A DNA stretch of 64,000 nucleotides, taken from assembly GCA_963920635.1 (NCBI GenBank), contig OY987298.1:62601949-62665948 (forward strand). The letters are read 5' to 3'. A program made the position numbers and the translations under genes. This document shows, one piece after another, positions 52,060 through 63,800 of this stretch. Position 1 is the stretch's first letter, and each line of letters opens with the position of its first letter. The notes under the pieces are model-generated. The model saw only the letters and a list, made by a program, of their open reading frames with translations. It was not told the origin of the DNA and made no database searches. This stretch comes from Pseudeuparius sepicola (taxonomy: Eukaryota; Arthropoda; Insecta; Coleoptera; Anthribidae).

Positions 52060-53036
52060 CATAAGCTGACTAGCACTGTTTAAAAACAATATGACAAAAT
52101 TAATTGATAATAAAATCAGAAAAAATTTTTAGCGTCGTTTTCTGGTGTCCTAGGAGACCATAATTACTTGTTATCAAAGGTATTGTAATTTTTGGTGACA
52201 ACAGCTGTCAAGTTTCGCCGCGGGTAAACTTGAAAAAACTGCTGACAGGTGCTGTCATACAGTTTTTCCATCTAGAAACCATTTGTAAAAAATTGCGCGT
52301 TTGCGATTGGTGGAAATTAAGACGAGGGAAATAGTCCAGAAAAATGTCCTTATTAAACTTAGCTACCTCGCAAATTTTAAGTTCGTTAGTATAGTTTTCC
52401 TGTCCCGACTCAATCCCAATGAATACACTATTATAGTGATCGGTTATATCGGAAACTATATATCTCTGAAATGTGATGCACAATTAATTGTTCTTCTGAA
52501 AAATCTGCTGATTTTGCCGGAAAATTCCCTCCATACTTGCTATTACCTGCTAAATTAAAAAAAAATCCTTAAGGCTGTCTTGTGATTTTTTTGCCGACTT
52601 TGAGTGTTGACTGCCCTCGTAGTATCCAGCAGTCAACAGCTAGATTGCCATTCTATACATTGGGAGTGGTACAACTATACTAGGAAATAAGAAATTTGCT
52701 TCAGAAAATCATGTATAGCAAATGCTCACTAGCTCTTACACTAGAACTACGTTTCCTAATTCAAACCATCAATGTTAGTAGACTACCAGGAAGGTCAGGT
52801 GGTGTCAGTGTCGACATAGACCGAAATTAGATCGAAAACATGTGATTTTATTTTAATTTTTTATACAGATGCTGGAAAAGTGTTATGCCTGGTTAATACA
52901 GCTTCCTTATCTTTTAATTTTACTTTATTTTTAAGAACTGACCAATGACATTTAATATTTCTTAAAGATACGGTAAAAGTAAAAGATAAAAAAGCTCTAT
53001 GAACCAGGCTTTAGCCTAGGTTATGATCTATTTTAT
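52060..53036. other. No gene recognised
   Basis: Overlapping chance frames of 85-90 codons on both strands near 52208-52558 without family resemblance. Confidence 0.4.
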
Positions 53037-53673
53037 ATACAGTGTGTCACTGATTGTTGCCCGAATAAGTCTAAATGAGAAAAAAATCAATTTGGCCATT
53101 TGGGGTCCAGGCCTGAGTGTGTAGGAAATAATTTCCGCCATATTTGTAATTTTGAGAAATAAAGTATCAACATATATCAAGAAATATTATTATAAAAAGT
53201 TGCTTAGAATTATACCCCTCTACTGATTTTCAAAGCAATTAGCCTACTTTGATTTTAGCAATAAAATTATAAAAAGAGTAGAAAAAATTAAGCCCACTTG
53301 ATTGCAAATGTGTATTCAGCAATATAAAACGACAAAGATAGTTCAACTACCTATAGAAAATAGTTCCATCTTTTATCATTATAGAAAATAAAATGGGTGA
53401 AAACAAACTAGGTGAATTGCTTTGAAAATGAGTAGAGGCATAATTTCCAATTCTAAGCAACTTTTTCTAATAACATTTTTCGATATGTTGTTCAGAAAAT
53501 GCACTTAACGTACACAGAAAATAAATAAATCGATCCTGTCGAGACCGACTTGACTTCTTAAAATTACAAATATGGTGAACATCATTTAATAGACAAGCCT
53601 GTACCCCAAATGACCAAATTGGATTTTTTTTTCATTTACACTTATTCCACAACAATCTGTGGACACTGTATAG
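53037..53673. mobile_element. 637-bp foldback MITE
   Basis: Nearly the whole element is two inverted arms of ~270 bp, with TATACAGTGTG(T)CAC-type ends, TCATTTGGGGT(C/A)CAGGC-like words and GTTGCTTAGAATT inside, around a ~90-bp loop. No ORF. Part of the arm is related to 20560-20600. Confidence 0.75.
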
Positions 53674-55990
53674 GTATACCAAAAAATATGTCTTTAACCA
53701 AGTATGAGATAAGTATAAAATTTAAACTGCTCTCATTTAAAATCCGTGAGAAATTTTTACAAAGTACAATAGATCATGATCTGAAAATACTTATTGTATA
53801 ATATAAATAGGTATCTTCTACATCAGCTGAAAATTATTTTGCATTAATTCATTCAACATGTAAGTTTAAATTTGGGGTTCTGCAAAACATGCTAAAATAT
53901 TAAGGCAATCATGTGTTACAAAACAAAATTATAATGTTTATGCATACAGTATCATTCTTGGAAAGAACAATAAATTTCTATAAAAACTTGGATATACTTA
54001 TAAATTTATGTCGTATAATATATAAATTAATACTTTGTATATTTATACACTCAGTTATAGTAAATAAAAAATATTCAAAATTAAACACAAATTCTAATAA
54101 AATTGGTGCATTACATGAACAAGGCGGATACCTTTATATAACGAAATACATTTATATAGCGAAATTTACAATAACAAATATTTCCAAATAAAAAAATTAC
54201 TTACGAAATATTTATCAACTATTAATTTCATTTAATAATAGTTTTTAAATTAGTATAGAGTTTATTCCTTTTTTTATGTTTTCCATACAAAAATAAAAAA
54301 TAATTCATTGTTCTCTGAGGTGAAATAAAATTTTAATCTGTTTTAGTAGCAGTAATGGATTTTTTTCATGTCAAGGATTTTCTTAACCCAATTTTTGGCT
54401 CCCTGTCGAAAAGGGACCAAATCACAGTTATTGCCTGATAACCTACACCCTTTTTACATGGAATGTCAAATATGGCATATTATCGCCAAAGATGTATACA
54501 ACCTAGATACACAGAACCTGGGCACCATGGGGGTACGGCTAATGTCTTGCAATTCTTGAGCTGCTGGATGGAATCACGAGACAAACCTGCTCGCATGGCA
54601 AGTGTGAGAGAGTCGAAGCAAGGCAGAAGTGGGACGGATAGACGGGCGCCTGCCAATGACCACTTAGAACCAGATGGTTCATCTACTCAATATTAGAAGG
54701 CGCAATTATCAATTTATTTAGAGAATCGACGTTTCTGATGAAAATAAATATAGTAATAACAACTACGCAACTAATAGCATGCAACAAGGCAAGAAGGGTT
54801 TTTAGACGCATTTGTTCTAAAATTTTTACCAGAAAAGATAATGATTTTTTGACTGGACATTTAACTCCTGAGGTACCTTGAATGTGAAAAACATGCAAAA
54901 TCTACAGTCCATCAAATCATAGGGTGGAACTTTTTTTGGTCGTTGCAGTTTTTTCTCAAAAACAGCATTGGGATATCGAGTTTTCGGGATATCGTTTTTA
55001 GTGTTTAGCAAGAATCATGCAAAACTACCTAATGCTTCACTAAATCTTTTGACATTAAAAATAAACATTTTGGGGTTCATTCCATGAGAAAAAAGTGAAA
55101 CGAGCCAAACAAATTCCATTATTTGGTGAACTGTTGATTTCGCTTGCTGGGCTAGTTTGGAATGTAATGAAGTATTAATACCCAATTGGCACATGTTAAC
55201 CATCGGGAATGACTCTGGGGTCCAGCCCTGTGCAAACTCAAAGGCATCATTTATTTTGGATGCCCGCTTTCATTTCCAACAAAAAATAATTCTTTGCAAC
55301 GAGCCTGCAAGAATGTGTGCAACACCTTTCGGACATTATTTAAAAAAAAATAACAATTGCGCACTTACACAATATTTCCATTCGTGTAGATTAAGTTTTC
55401 ATCTATAAATTTTACAAAAGATGATTTTTAGAATGTTCCTGCCTTTTTTGAAATCGTCCCATTTCATTAGATCACCTTGTAGAATTAAGAAGCTTTATGT
55501 TTTTTTTTTGACAGATTATGTATTAGGTACAAGTTAATAAGCTATATAATAGCAATCTTTCCAACACTATGTGTTCTGCATCACGCTAAAATTAAAAATT
55601 ATATAAACTAAAAGTAATTATAATAATTATTATTAAAATAGAATAAAAGTAAGAATATTTAAAGAATCTATTTTTATCAACATTGACAAAAATTACATAA
55701 ATTTTAGTACTATAACTTCATAGGCGCCAACTGCCAACTTATGTAAATCTCCGGGGGGGGGAGGGGGGGGGAGGCTCGCCACATTTTGAATTTAGAGTAC
55801 GAGTACTTATATGAGCCAAGACGCATATGAATTGGACCAAGGTGATATATTAACACAATGTTGTATTTCTGAACTAATATTAATTTATTTAAAATAACTT
55901 TAACAAAAACAACTAAGATAATTCAAAATATATGTATATATTATGTCTGGCGCATATTTTAAATTTAAATAAAACATTTTAAATTGGTTA
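53674..55990. other. No gene recognised
   Basis: AT-rich DNA. A somewhat GC-richer stretch at 54360-54695 has overlapping frames of 63-77 codons that I cannot assign. A G-rich tract (8-9 G runs) lies at 55753-55780. Confidence 0.4.
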
Positions 55991-55994
55991 CAGG

Positions 55995-56110
55995 TTACCA
56001 TTGAGTGCAGCCACCTTTTCGTTTTAAAACGGCATCGGTTCTCTTTGGCATACTGTCCACTAATGTTTTACAAAATTCTGGTTGAAAATTATTCCAAATC
56101 GCTCCAGATA
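55995..56110 (-). pseudogene. Tc1-type transposase C-terminus
   Basis: The frame ends WNNFQPEFCKTLVDSMPKR...VLKRKGGCTQW and a stop at 55995-55997. The W...LV.SMP.R....KGG.T.(Y/W) tail is typical of Tc1 transposases. The rest is missing; the break at about 56110 adjoins a different element. Confidence 0.7.
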
Positions 56111-56164
56111 ACTGCATCCCATTACACTATAGTGCTTGATGCATTAATGGTCACCGTCTCACCA

Positions 56165-57030
56165 CATAGCCCTGCCTCGACCTGCCTGCCGGTGAGCATG
56201 GATCGGGTCTACCTATCCAAGGTTTCCCCGGCTTCCACCCTCCTCGCAGCCCTACATATCGAGTCCACTGCAGTGTTGTCAAAAGCACCCTCTATGTCTA
56301 AAAATTCCCCCACCGACACCAGCCCGCCCTCGTGCTGGGTCCAGCCTTGCGACAAGCTGAAGGGCCGAATCCACGGACCTGCCCATTTGGTAGGCGTGCT
56401 GCCTGGAACTCAGTGGTGCCTTGAGGGCAAGTTGCTCCCTAAGATCTCTGCCCACCAGTCTCTCCAGCGTCTTTATCAAGAAGCTAGTGAGACTGATGGA
56501 TCTATAGGCCTTGGCTTCAGTGTAGTCACTGCGCTCACTCTTATCTGCAGCCAGCGACGAGCGACATGCCCTCTGGCGATGGATGTGCGGAACACGCCTA
56601 CTAGTGGCCAGGTGAATACCCCCGTCTCTCTGAAGGAGAGCCGGGAAGATCCCATCCAGCCCAGCCGCCTTATACGGGGAGGACTCAATGGCCCATCTGA
56701 CCCTTTCATAGTTGACTATCCTTGTGGCAAGGCCATAGTCATTTGTCACCGGGTTGCTGGCTTCCACCTCTCCCTGTCCCAATGTCGAGCCTGGGAAGTG
56801 TGTAGCCAGCAGATGTAACAGGGTACCAGGGGGATGAGGTAAACTCATCTGCCCCAGTACGTACGCTACCTATTTTTGTTATAGAATCCCTCGAGAGAAC
56901 CTTGCAGAGCCTAGAAGCTTCGGGCGCACTATTGACGCCCTCGCAGAAGGTCCGCCAGGCCTCCCTCTGGGAGATCCTAATCTCACTTTTGTAGTCGTCT
57001 GTGAGAAGCCTTATAGGTTTTACAGTGCGA
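56165..57030 (-). pseudogene. LOA/R1-like non-LTR reverse transcriptase fragment
   Basis: GC-rich compared with its surroundings. In order: SQREAWRTFCEG (about 56965), AIESSPYKAAGLDGIFPALLQ (about 56690), an A/P-rich region where VPHIHRQRACRSSL replaces the usual motif, AKAYRSISLTSFLIKTLERL, LSSRQHAYQMGRSVDSAL, and in another frame FLDIEGAFDN (motif A, about 56290). A frameshift precedes motif A, and the catalytic YxDD and everything after it are absent. The family is assigned from motif style. Confidence 0.75.
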
Positions 57031-57084
57031 AAAACAGTTAGGTTGGCCTTAGATTGCCTGAATAATATGTGGAAACAACCCTGC

Positions 57085-57345
57085 CCACAAGTAATGGTGG
57101 CTTTTGTCGCAAAAGTCTTTCCACAACCTCGAATAGAGCCGTTCTAAAAAACGAAGGAGGTGCTAAATTACTTAATTGGGTGTCGTACTTTCCTCCGGTG
57201 CCAAAAAGAACCTCGAAAATGTGATATCTAAGAGAATTTCCCGATTCACGATGAACCACTTTCGACGGGACGGCTGTAGAAGCAACGAAACCGACGGAAA
57301 ATCCTCTGAAACCGCTCTTGGAAAATGCGTGTTTTTTTCTTATTT
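57085..57345 (-). repeat. Dispersed repeat, copy 2 (partner at 29752-29960)
   Basis: Inverted relative to the copy in the PACS intron. An open frame of 117 codons (57391-57038) runs through it, and the shared part keeps GGKYDTQLSNL and SFFRTALF. It follows the RT fragment directly. Confidence 0.55.
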
Positions 57346-57751
57346 CTCGATTTTTCGGGGGCCCAGGAAGCATCAGAACCGAAGCTTTCAAAATTTAAAT
57401 AAATCAAAGTTTTGGTTCGCGGTTAAGATAAAGAAGTGGAATAAACCAATGTAAAAAACCACTACGATTCTTCTATAATAACACAATAACCAGAGAACAA
57501 GGAAGGGGGACAATATAAACCCGACGGCGGCGCCTTTGATGTTTGGCAGCCGGTGGTCGCCATGTTCTCCGTTTATAAAACAGAGCCGTGTTTAGAATTT
57601 AGTGAAGGGGTAGTGTAGGTCTGTACTCAGATATTTTAAATTATTCATTTATAAACACAAAACGAATCATAGGTACATACTGAAATGATGATTGGAACAG
57701 GCAAAAATGTTAATTGGATTTTGAAGGAATATTTTTAATTTAATGTAGTTA

Positions 57752-58569
57752 AGCCTTGTCCAGACAGTGTGTGGTGCTTGCAAGCAGTGCGAACATGTGA
57801 AAAAATAATGCTTGCCAGCGTTATATTTGGGTCGTCCACACTACGCGTAGTGTTCGCAACTTTTAAAGGTTCGCGTAGGGTTTCACGTGTATTCAGTTGG
57901 CCGGGAACTGCCGGCTCAGTGCCGTGTTTAAAATACAAATATATTGTTAAGATATATTTTTTAAATATGAGTGATACCGACGAAAACCTGGCCATAGCAA
58001 GTGCGGCATATATTGTGTTGCAAGAAGAAATAAGAAAGAAAAGGCGCCGTCATTTTTGGCTTAGCGAGATTTTTAAAAAACGTGCTAACTACAGCGGAAC
58101 TCATTTATATGATGATTTAAAAATGAATAATGGCCTCCGCTTCCATAATTTCTGCAGGCTTTCGCACGCAGATTTTGAAATCCTGTTGCATAAAATTGAA
58201 CAGAAAATTAATAAAAAGGACACGCATTTCCGAAAAGCCATCCCTGCCAAAGAAAGATTAATGGTCAAACTGCGCAAAACCATTATCTAGACTAGAGTCC
58301 GCCACTGGGCAGACCCTGTCCCGCTCAGAAATGCTTGCAAGCATTGCGAACGACGCAAACACCGCACACACGCCCAATCTGCCGTCCAAACTGCGCGCGC
58401 GAATCTCTTTGATGTACCGCTCTCGGAGCGAACGCCACATGCAAGATTCGTAGATGCTTGCAAGCTTATGCAAACAGCGAAAACAACCGTCCAGAGTAGG
58501 CGTTTGCGATGTTTGCAGTGTTCGCGTTCGCAGATGCTTGCAAGCGTCACACACTGTCTGGACGCGGCT
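57752..58569 (+). mobile_element. 818-bp PIF/Harbinger deletion derivative
   Basis: TIRs AGCCTTGTCCAGACAGTGTG (left) and AGCCGCGTCCAGACAGTGTG (complement of the right end), with TTA on both sides (57749-57751 and 58570-58572), the TSD of PIF/Harbinger. The palindrome GCTTGCAAGC recurs in both subterminal regions (about 57776, 58456, 58536). It keeps the start of a transposase gene. Confidence 0.85.
57967..58290 (+). pseudogene. HARBI1-like transposase N-terminus, truncated
   Basis: From MSDTDENLA the frame has RRRHFWLSEIFKKRANYSGTHLYDDL, then FHNFCRLSHADFEILLHKIE and AIPAKERLMV, the usual opening of Harbinger-type nucleases just before the catalytic region. The frame stops after LRKTII at the internal deletion point. 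The DDE triad is absent. Confidence 0.8.
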
Positions 58570-58572
58570 TTA

Positions 58573-59020
58573 GATAACTGAAATATTTAGTAGGTATGGA
58601 AAGACGATTTTTCTTATCTTATTCCAAAAATTTAATATATTCTTGATCTTAAAATTTGATGACTGCCTGAGCAATATTTTTAAGCAATCATTTTGTAGAA
58701 TGCAAATGAAAAACAAAACATAGGTATATCGATATATGTATTAGAATATGGTCTTTCGTTCTTGTCTCCATTAAAATCAGTAGGTACCTACGACTATGCG
58801 AAAAACTTGGACATTTGTATGGGACTTACTTATAGTAAAAAAATATATTTTTCTATAATAAGCTTATTTTTGTTTGAAAGTTTTAAATTTCTGTTTATAA
58901 TTTTTAATTTGTAAAACAATCTTACTCTGAAATACAAATTTACAACATATCTGCATGAAAATTCAGAACATGGGTGGTTGGGGTGGTTGTATGCAATATT
59001 ACTTTTACCGAAAAGATTTT
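58573..59020. other. No gene recognised
   Basis: AT-rich spacer between the Harbinger and P-like fragments. Confidence 0.4.
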
Positions 59021-59024
59021 ATAC

Positions 59025-59660
59025 AATATTCGAGTGTGTACACAAAGTTTCAAAATTGGTTTGAAATATAATTTCGAATTTTGAAATATATAAAGTGAAT
59101 TTTGTGTTTGGCATCATCAAACCTCCAAAGTTGTCCAAGTTGCCACCTTCGTAGGCTTTAAAATAACAAAATAAATTTGTATCATCAAGGTCTTCAACCT
59201 GTTGAGCATAACATAAAATTTGGTAGGTAAGAATTCGCAAACATTTTTTAATTAAATAAGCACAGACATATGTTTGAAAATTTGTTTGTAAAATGTCACT
59301 GTTTTGATAATCCCTATGTATTCAGCTAAATCGGTTTCTGGGAGCTACGAGTATGAGGATGAAATTGATTCATTCATGTTTTCGTTATTTTGAATGTCTC
59401 TTAGCCTTAACAACATTTTATCAGTATCACCCTCGCAATTACCTGCACCGGAATGAAGCAGTTTTACACATAACAGTTTTTTGAAAGTTCTTTGAAATTG
59501 AATTGCGATGGGATTGATACAATTTCCGTTTTGTTGTCGGATTGTAATGAAAAAATTTTCAAGGCAGTCTTGATTTAGCCTTCTTGTCAATACAAATTTA
59601 AAGTTATGCAGTTGTAACTTTTGTTCACGCAGCCTTTCGCTGCGCACACAACGCCCGCTT
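59025..59660 (-). pseudogene. P-element/THAP9-like transposase C-terminal part
   Basis: Reading leftward: LTRRLNQDCLENFFITIRQQ and NPIAIQFQRTFKKLL (59647-59345), then, after a break, LFCYFKAYEGGN and NFGGLMMPNTKFTLYISKFE (59240-59019). These match the conserved C-terminal region of P-type transposases (QD.LE.FF..IR..GG; FGGL...). Frame changes and stops occur between the pieces, and the N-terminal THAP and catalytic core are missing here. Confidence 0.65.
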
Positions 59661-59944
59661 TAGTCTTACTCATGATCATAAGACAAAACACCGAACAAAA
59701 TAACACACTCGCAATAAAGAAAACATCAAATTAACGCCGCCACTGGAGATCTGTTCGCCCGAAACGCTAAACTGAAAGTGACGCCTCTGCAAACATGACT
59801 CATTTGATTTGTCATTTATTTCCAAAGATCAAGAAACGTACATTGTATACAGATTCTTAATATAGGACACGTCACAAAGAATTAGTATAAACACCAAGTA
59901 TCACAAATTTATCACAATTATAATAACGAGTATGTTACACGTCG

Positions 59945-60415
59945 GGTAATTAACTGTTAAAATATTCATATAATGAGTAAAGGGCACGTGGCAGGAGGAA
60001 TTTTTTTAATTCGACTTTAAATTGCTCTTCAGAGTGAATGTTTTTAAGGTAATCCGGTAAGTGATTGAATATCTTTATTGACATATTATGAGGACCGTTC
60101 AGGCTAGAACTGGTCCTACACCGTGGAATACGTAAGTTGCCTTTGTGCCTTGTGTCATGAGAGTGAATATCTTTATTTTTCGGGAGCTCTTTTAGATTAT
60201 TTCTAACATGCAATGCGCAAAAGAATATATATATATACTTGGGAGCGTTAGAAAATTGAATTTAACGAAAAGTTGCCTACAAGAGGTACGTCTCGGCACA
60301 CCAGCAATTTGGCGGACGATATTTTTTTGTGAGATGAACACAGAGTTTGATGTGGGAGCGTTGCCCCAGCAGACAACACCGTACGATAGCACAGAGTACA
60401 CGTGACCATATAGGC
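59945..60415 (-). pseudogene. Non-LTR reverse transcriptase C-terminus
   Basis: LSYGVVCWGNAPTSN and QKNIVRQIAGVPRRTSC (60401-60192) overlap with HSHDTRHKGNLRIPRC, IKIFNHLPDYLKN and FKVELKKFLL (60213-59950) in the next frame. This is the post-RT tail typical of CR1/Jockey-like insect elements (S.NTR.....(I/L)P). One frameshift joins the pieces. The RT core is absent (5' truncation). Confidence 0.75.
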
Positions 60416-60529
60416 TGCGCCGCCCAGATGCGCAGGCTAGCTCCGTCCCCTTGAGTTTAAATTCTCCCCTTCCTTGTTCTCTGATTATACTTAGATATTA
60501 TACCTTATTTAACTAATACCACTTCCAAA

Positions 60530-60813
60530 GTAAGGTTTTGATCTATATACAGGTAATTAGACCCGCCCTCCTGTACACCAGCACCGCTTGGTGTTTTGCG
60601 GCAAAAACACATATTAACAAAATACAAATTGTTCAAAATAAATGCCTTCGAATGGCGGTGGGTGCGGAGTGGTATGTGACAAAAAGGACAATACATAACG
60701 ACCTCAACATATCGACAATACAAGAATATATTAGGACCCACGGACGCAAAATTTACGAACTAACTATACCAAACCACCCTAACCGCCTACTGACAAGACG
60801 TCTGCATCTATGA
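60530..60813 (+). pseudogene. Jockey-type ORF2 C-terminus
   Basis: YIQVIRPALLYTSTAWCFAA, INKIQIVQNKCLRMAVGAEW, TIHNDLNISTIQEYI and an RLLTRRL tail are the conserved C-terminal motif series of Jockey elements. The stop at 60813 looks native, with a 3' UTR after it. The 5' part is missing. It lies opposite in direction to, and ~120 bp from, the preceding fragment. Confidence 0.8.
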
Positions 60814-60829
60814 ACTAAACCCCACACAG

Positions 60830-63800
60830 GAGACCTAGACACTTCATTGACATCGATGACATATTACATTGACGTTAACCCTCATTAAAATTTATATTCT
60901 AGATCTATTTTTTTTTTAATATAAGCATTTTATTCTTAACCAACTTGTAAAAAGCACATGCACCCTCCATGTACCGTCTCTCTTTGTCTTTTTTGCAATT
61001 ATTGTTAAATTTACTTGGGGAACAGGGCGCAAGTGCGCCGACCTCGTTGAATCAATTTAAAAAAACGGAATACCACTTTGACAATCAAAGAAATCCTCGT
61101 AATTTCACGTTTTACGTGAATCTCAAAACACCAAGGAACAGTGTAAAATTTTAAATCCACTTATAAATTATTATAATAATAATGCAGCGATTTAATCTAT
61201 TTTCGTTGACTGGCGTTTTAATACGTCAGCAATTTTTATTTTTTACAAGGAGGAGGGGGGGTGGCACGAGGGAATGTAGGGGAAGTTGTTGATTTAAGAA
61301 GCTGTGGAATTGGCGCAATGTTGCCGCACTTACCCGAAATTCTTGATTTCTTGCTCATTTCTCGTGCCTAGTGGAAACATTTATAAGGCCGCGCGTGTAC
61401 ATATTTATACGAGTTATATGTATTTGTTTGCAACTATCTGTTTAGCTTTCAGGTAACTGTTTCATAAATTTCAAAGCACTTGTCAACACTGATGAAAATC
61501 TAATAAAAATTGGACTTCTTTTTGGAAAAGCAGAAAAAACACGGCGTCACACACACACGTTCCTAAACACAGTCATCGATTTTCCGCCATCCTTTTTATC
61601 ACAAGATTCTAGTAGCTATCGGCTTGTTTACCTCAGCAGTTTAGAGGTTTAGTTATTTAATAGTAATTATTTTATCGATAAATTGAACATATTCTAGACG
61701 CACAGCACGCAATTTTCAGGTAATAAAAAAGTCAAACGCGGTCAATTGACAAATGACCAAAAATGACTTGTCATTTTACAGTAAGTACTTCAATGAGCAG
61801 GCCAGAAAGGGAACTGAAGGGAGCCGTAAATCGTAAGAGGCCATGCGTTTTAAAAAACAACTGAATTGCTAATTTTCCTGCAATATATTTTTTAACTTTT
61901 ATCGGTTATTTCTTTTTTGTAATGTTTTTGTTATTTTAACTTTTTAAATATGAATAGGTATTTGCTATTAAATTCAATGTCTAGATGTCACCATATACCT
62001 ATAGCAACCTATACCGCGCAAGAGAGACGTCCGACTGGGGGAATGATTTGTAGGCCATTTTTAACCCTAAATGTGGAGGGAAATTTGAAATAATTTATAC
62101 AGGTAGGCTCCATAAATAATGTAATGTCTTGGTTGTCGTTTCGTGTAAAATGGAAATTATTTTAGTTCAAAGTACAACATAGATCCAAGATTTTTGTTGG
62201 TTTTAATTTTAAATTATTGCATTCGGAGAACGAATCAGTTAACTAGGTTGAGACATTATACAACTTAATCAAAACAATATTTTAATCATCATAAAGAGAA
62301 AACTAATATAATTATTATTGAACATTATACCTTATACAATAGCAGAGACAATAGCTAAATAATTATAAATAGTTATTATTACTTATCATGAAAATATTTT
62401 TAATTAGGTACCTAACATTTTCATACACTATTACTTGGTATAATTATTTATTTGGATACTTTTAATAATAATAACCTATTTTCCAGGAACATATCTATAA
62501 ATATTTCTGAATTTTTGGCCAGCTGGTTGTATTCCTTAGAACTTTTTCCTTTTATTTGTTTAAAAAATACAAGCAGAAGAAAACTTGGTAACCACTTTAA
62601 TCTTTGCTTCAAAAATGCAAGTGTAGTGATTTCTAATTACGCCTCTTCTTTGATAAGCTTCAATAATTTTGCCGGCGGTGATCTGTAGTTAACAGGTTTA
62701 CTTGCTGCTGCATTTCCTCGGTTAATTATATTTGCTCCAGAAATGCGGCTCTCTTCGTCGCATCGTCAATGGACGACCGAGAATTACAATGTCTCCATTT
62801 TCTCATCTCCATGAGTTACTTCTTGAACTTCTTGAATATAATATGTATTATTGTCGATGACACCTAGAGTACTAATTAAGCCACTTTCTAAATTTAGTTT
62901 CTTCTCTTGAAAACCTAAAAGTCAGAAAATATAAATGAGAAAACAATATTATTTGGCAAAAAATTATACCTATTTACTTACCTATGGAATGTAATTTTGA
63001 CAATTTGAATGTAAGTCTCTTTGCATTTGCACCAACACCAAGTCATGTTTTGATCTCGTAAATATGAAAACGAAAAGCTATTAACCGTACAAAATATAAA
63101 AGAAAAAAATCGCGATTAAAAACTAAAAACATAGGTATCTCTCATCAAAAAAGCATGTCATGGTGACTTTTATGATTTTACCGGCGCCTTCAAAAAGTAT
63201 AATGCAATTTCATTCATACCGTATAAAAAAAATTTAAATAAGGAATAAGGTAGCCACCATTCAAAAACTGTCAAAATAGGGTTAAAAATGGCAGTGAATT
63301 CCATCTCTTTTCGTTCCCTGCGCCTTGCCGTGCGCAATAGGGCCAAAAGCGGTATATGTTAATATACAGGTATGTGGATGTCACCAAGCAAAATAATATG
63401 CCAAAACTGATGTCACCCTCGGTGTCGCCATTTGACACCCAGTGCCAAAAAGGGTGGAAACCTTGAACCCTTCCCAAAATAGAAAAAAAAAAACGGTGCA
63501 AACCCATCTCTACTTAAAACGCTACATAATGCAGGTACCTACTGCAGGTAGGTATTGCACCATAATGCATGTAGGTATTGCAGAATGCAGACACTGCCGA
63601 TTATTGCTTATTAATACCAATAATGTTAATACTAATAATGCATAGATAGTACCTTGGAATAGACCTTCACTCCATACACTTTTTAAATGCAGGAATTATG
63701 GTTATAACAAAGTTCTTTCTCAACATTGGTTCCCAATTTTAAAGGTAAATTAATAATTTATAGGTAGTGTGAAAACAATAATTAGATTCATTTCACACTT

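Noticed and set aside
54360..54696. Small gene from two overlapping plus-strand frames
   Set aside because: No recognisable domain, frames overlap each other, and no promoter or splice context was found.
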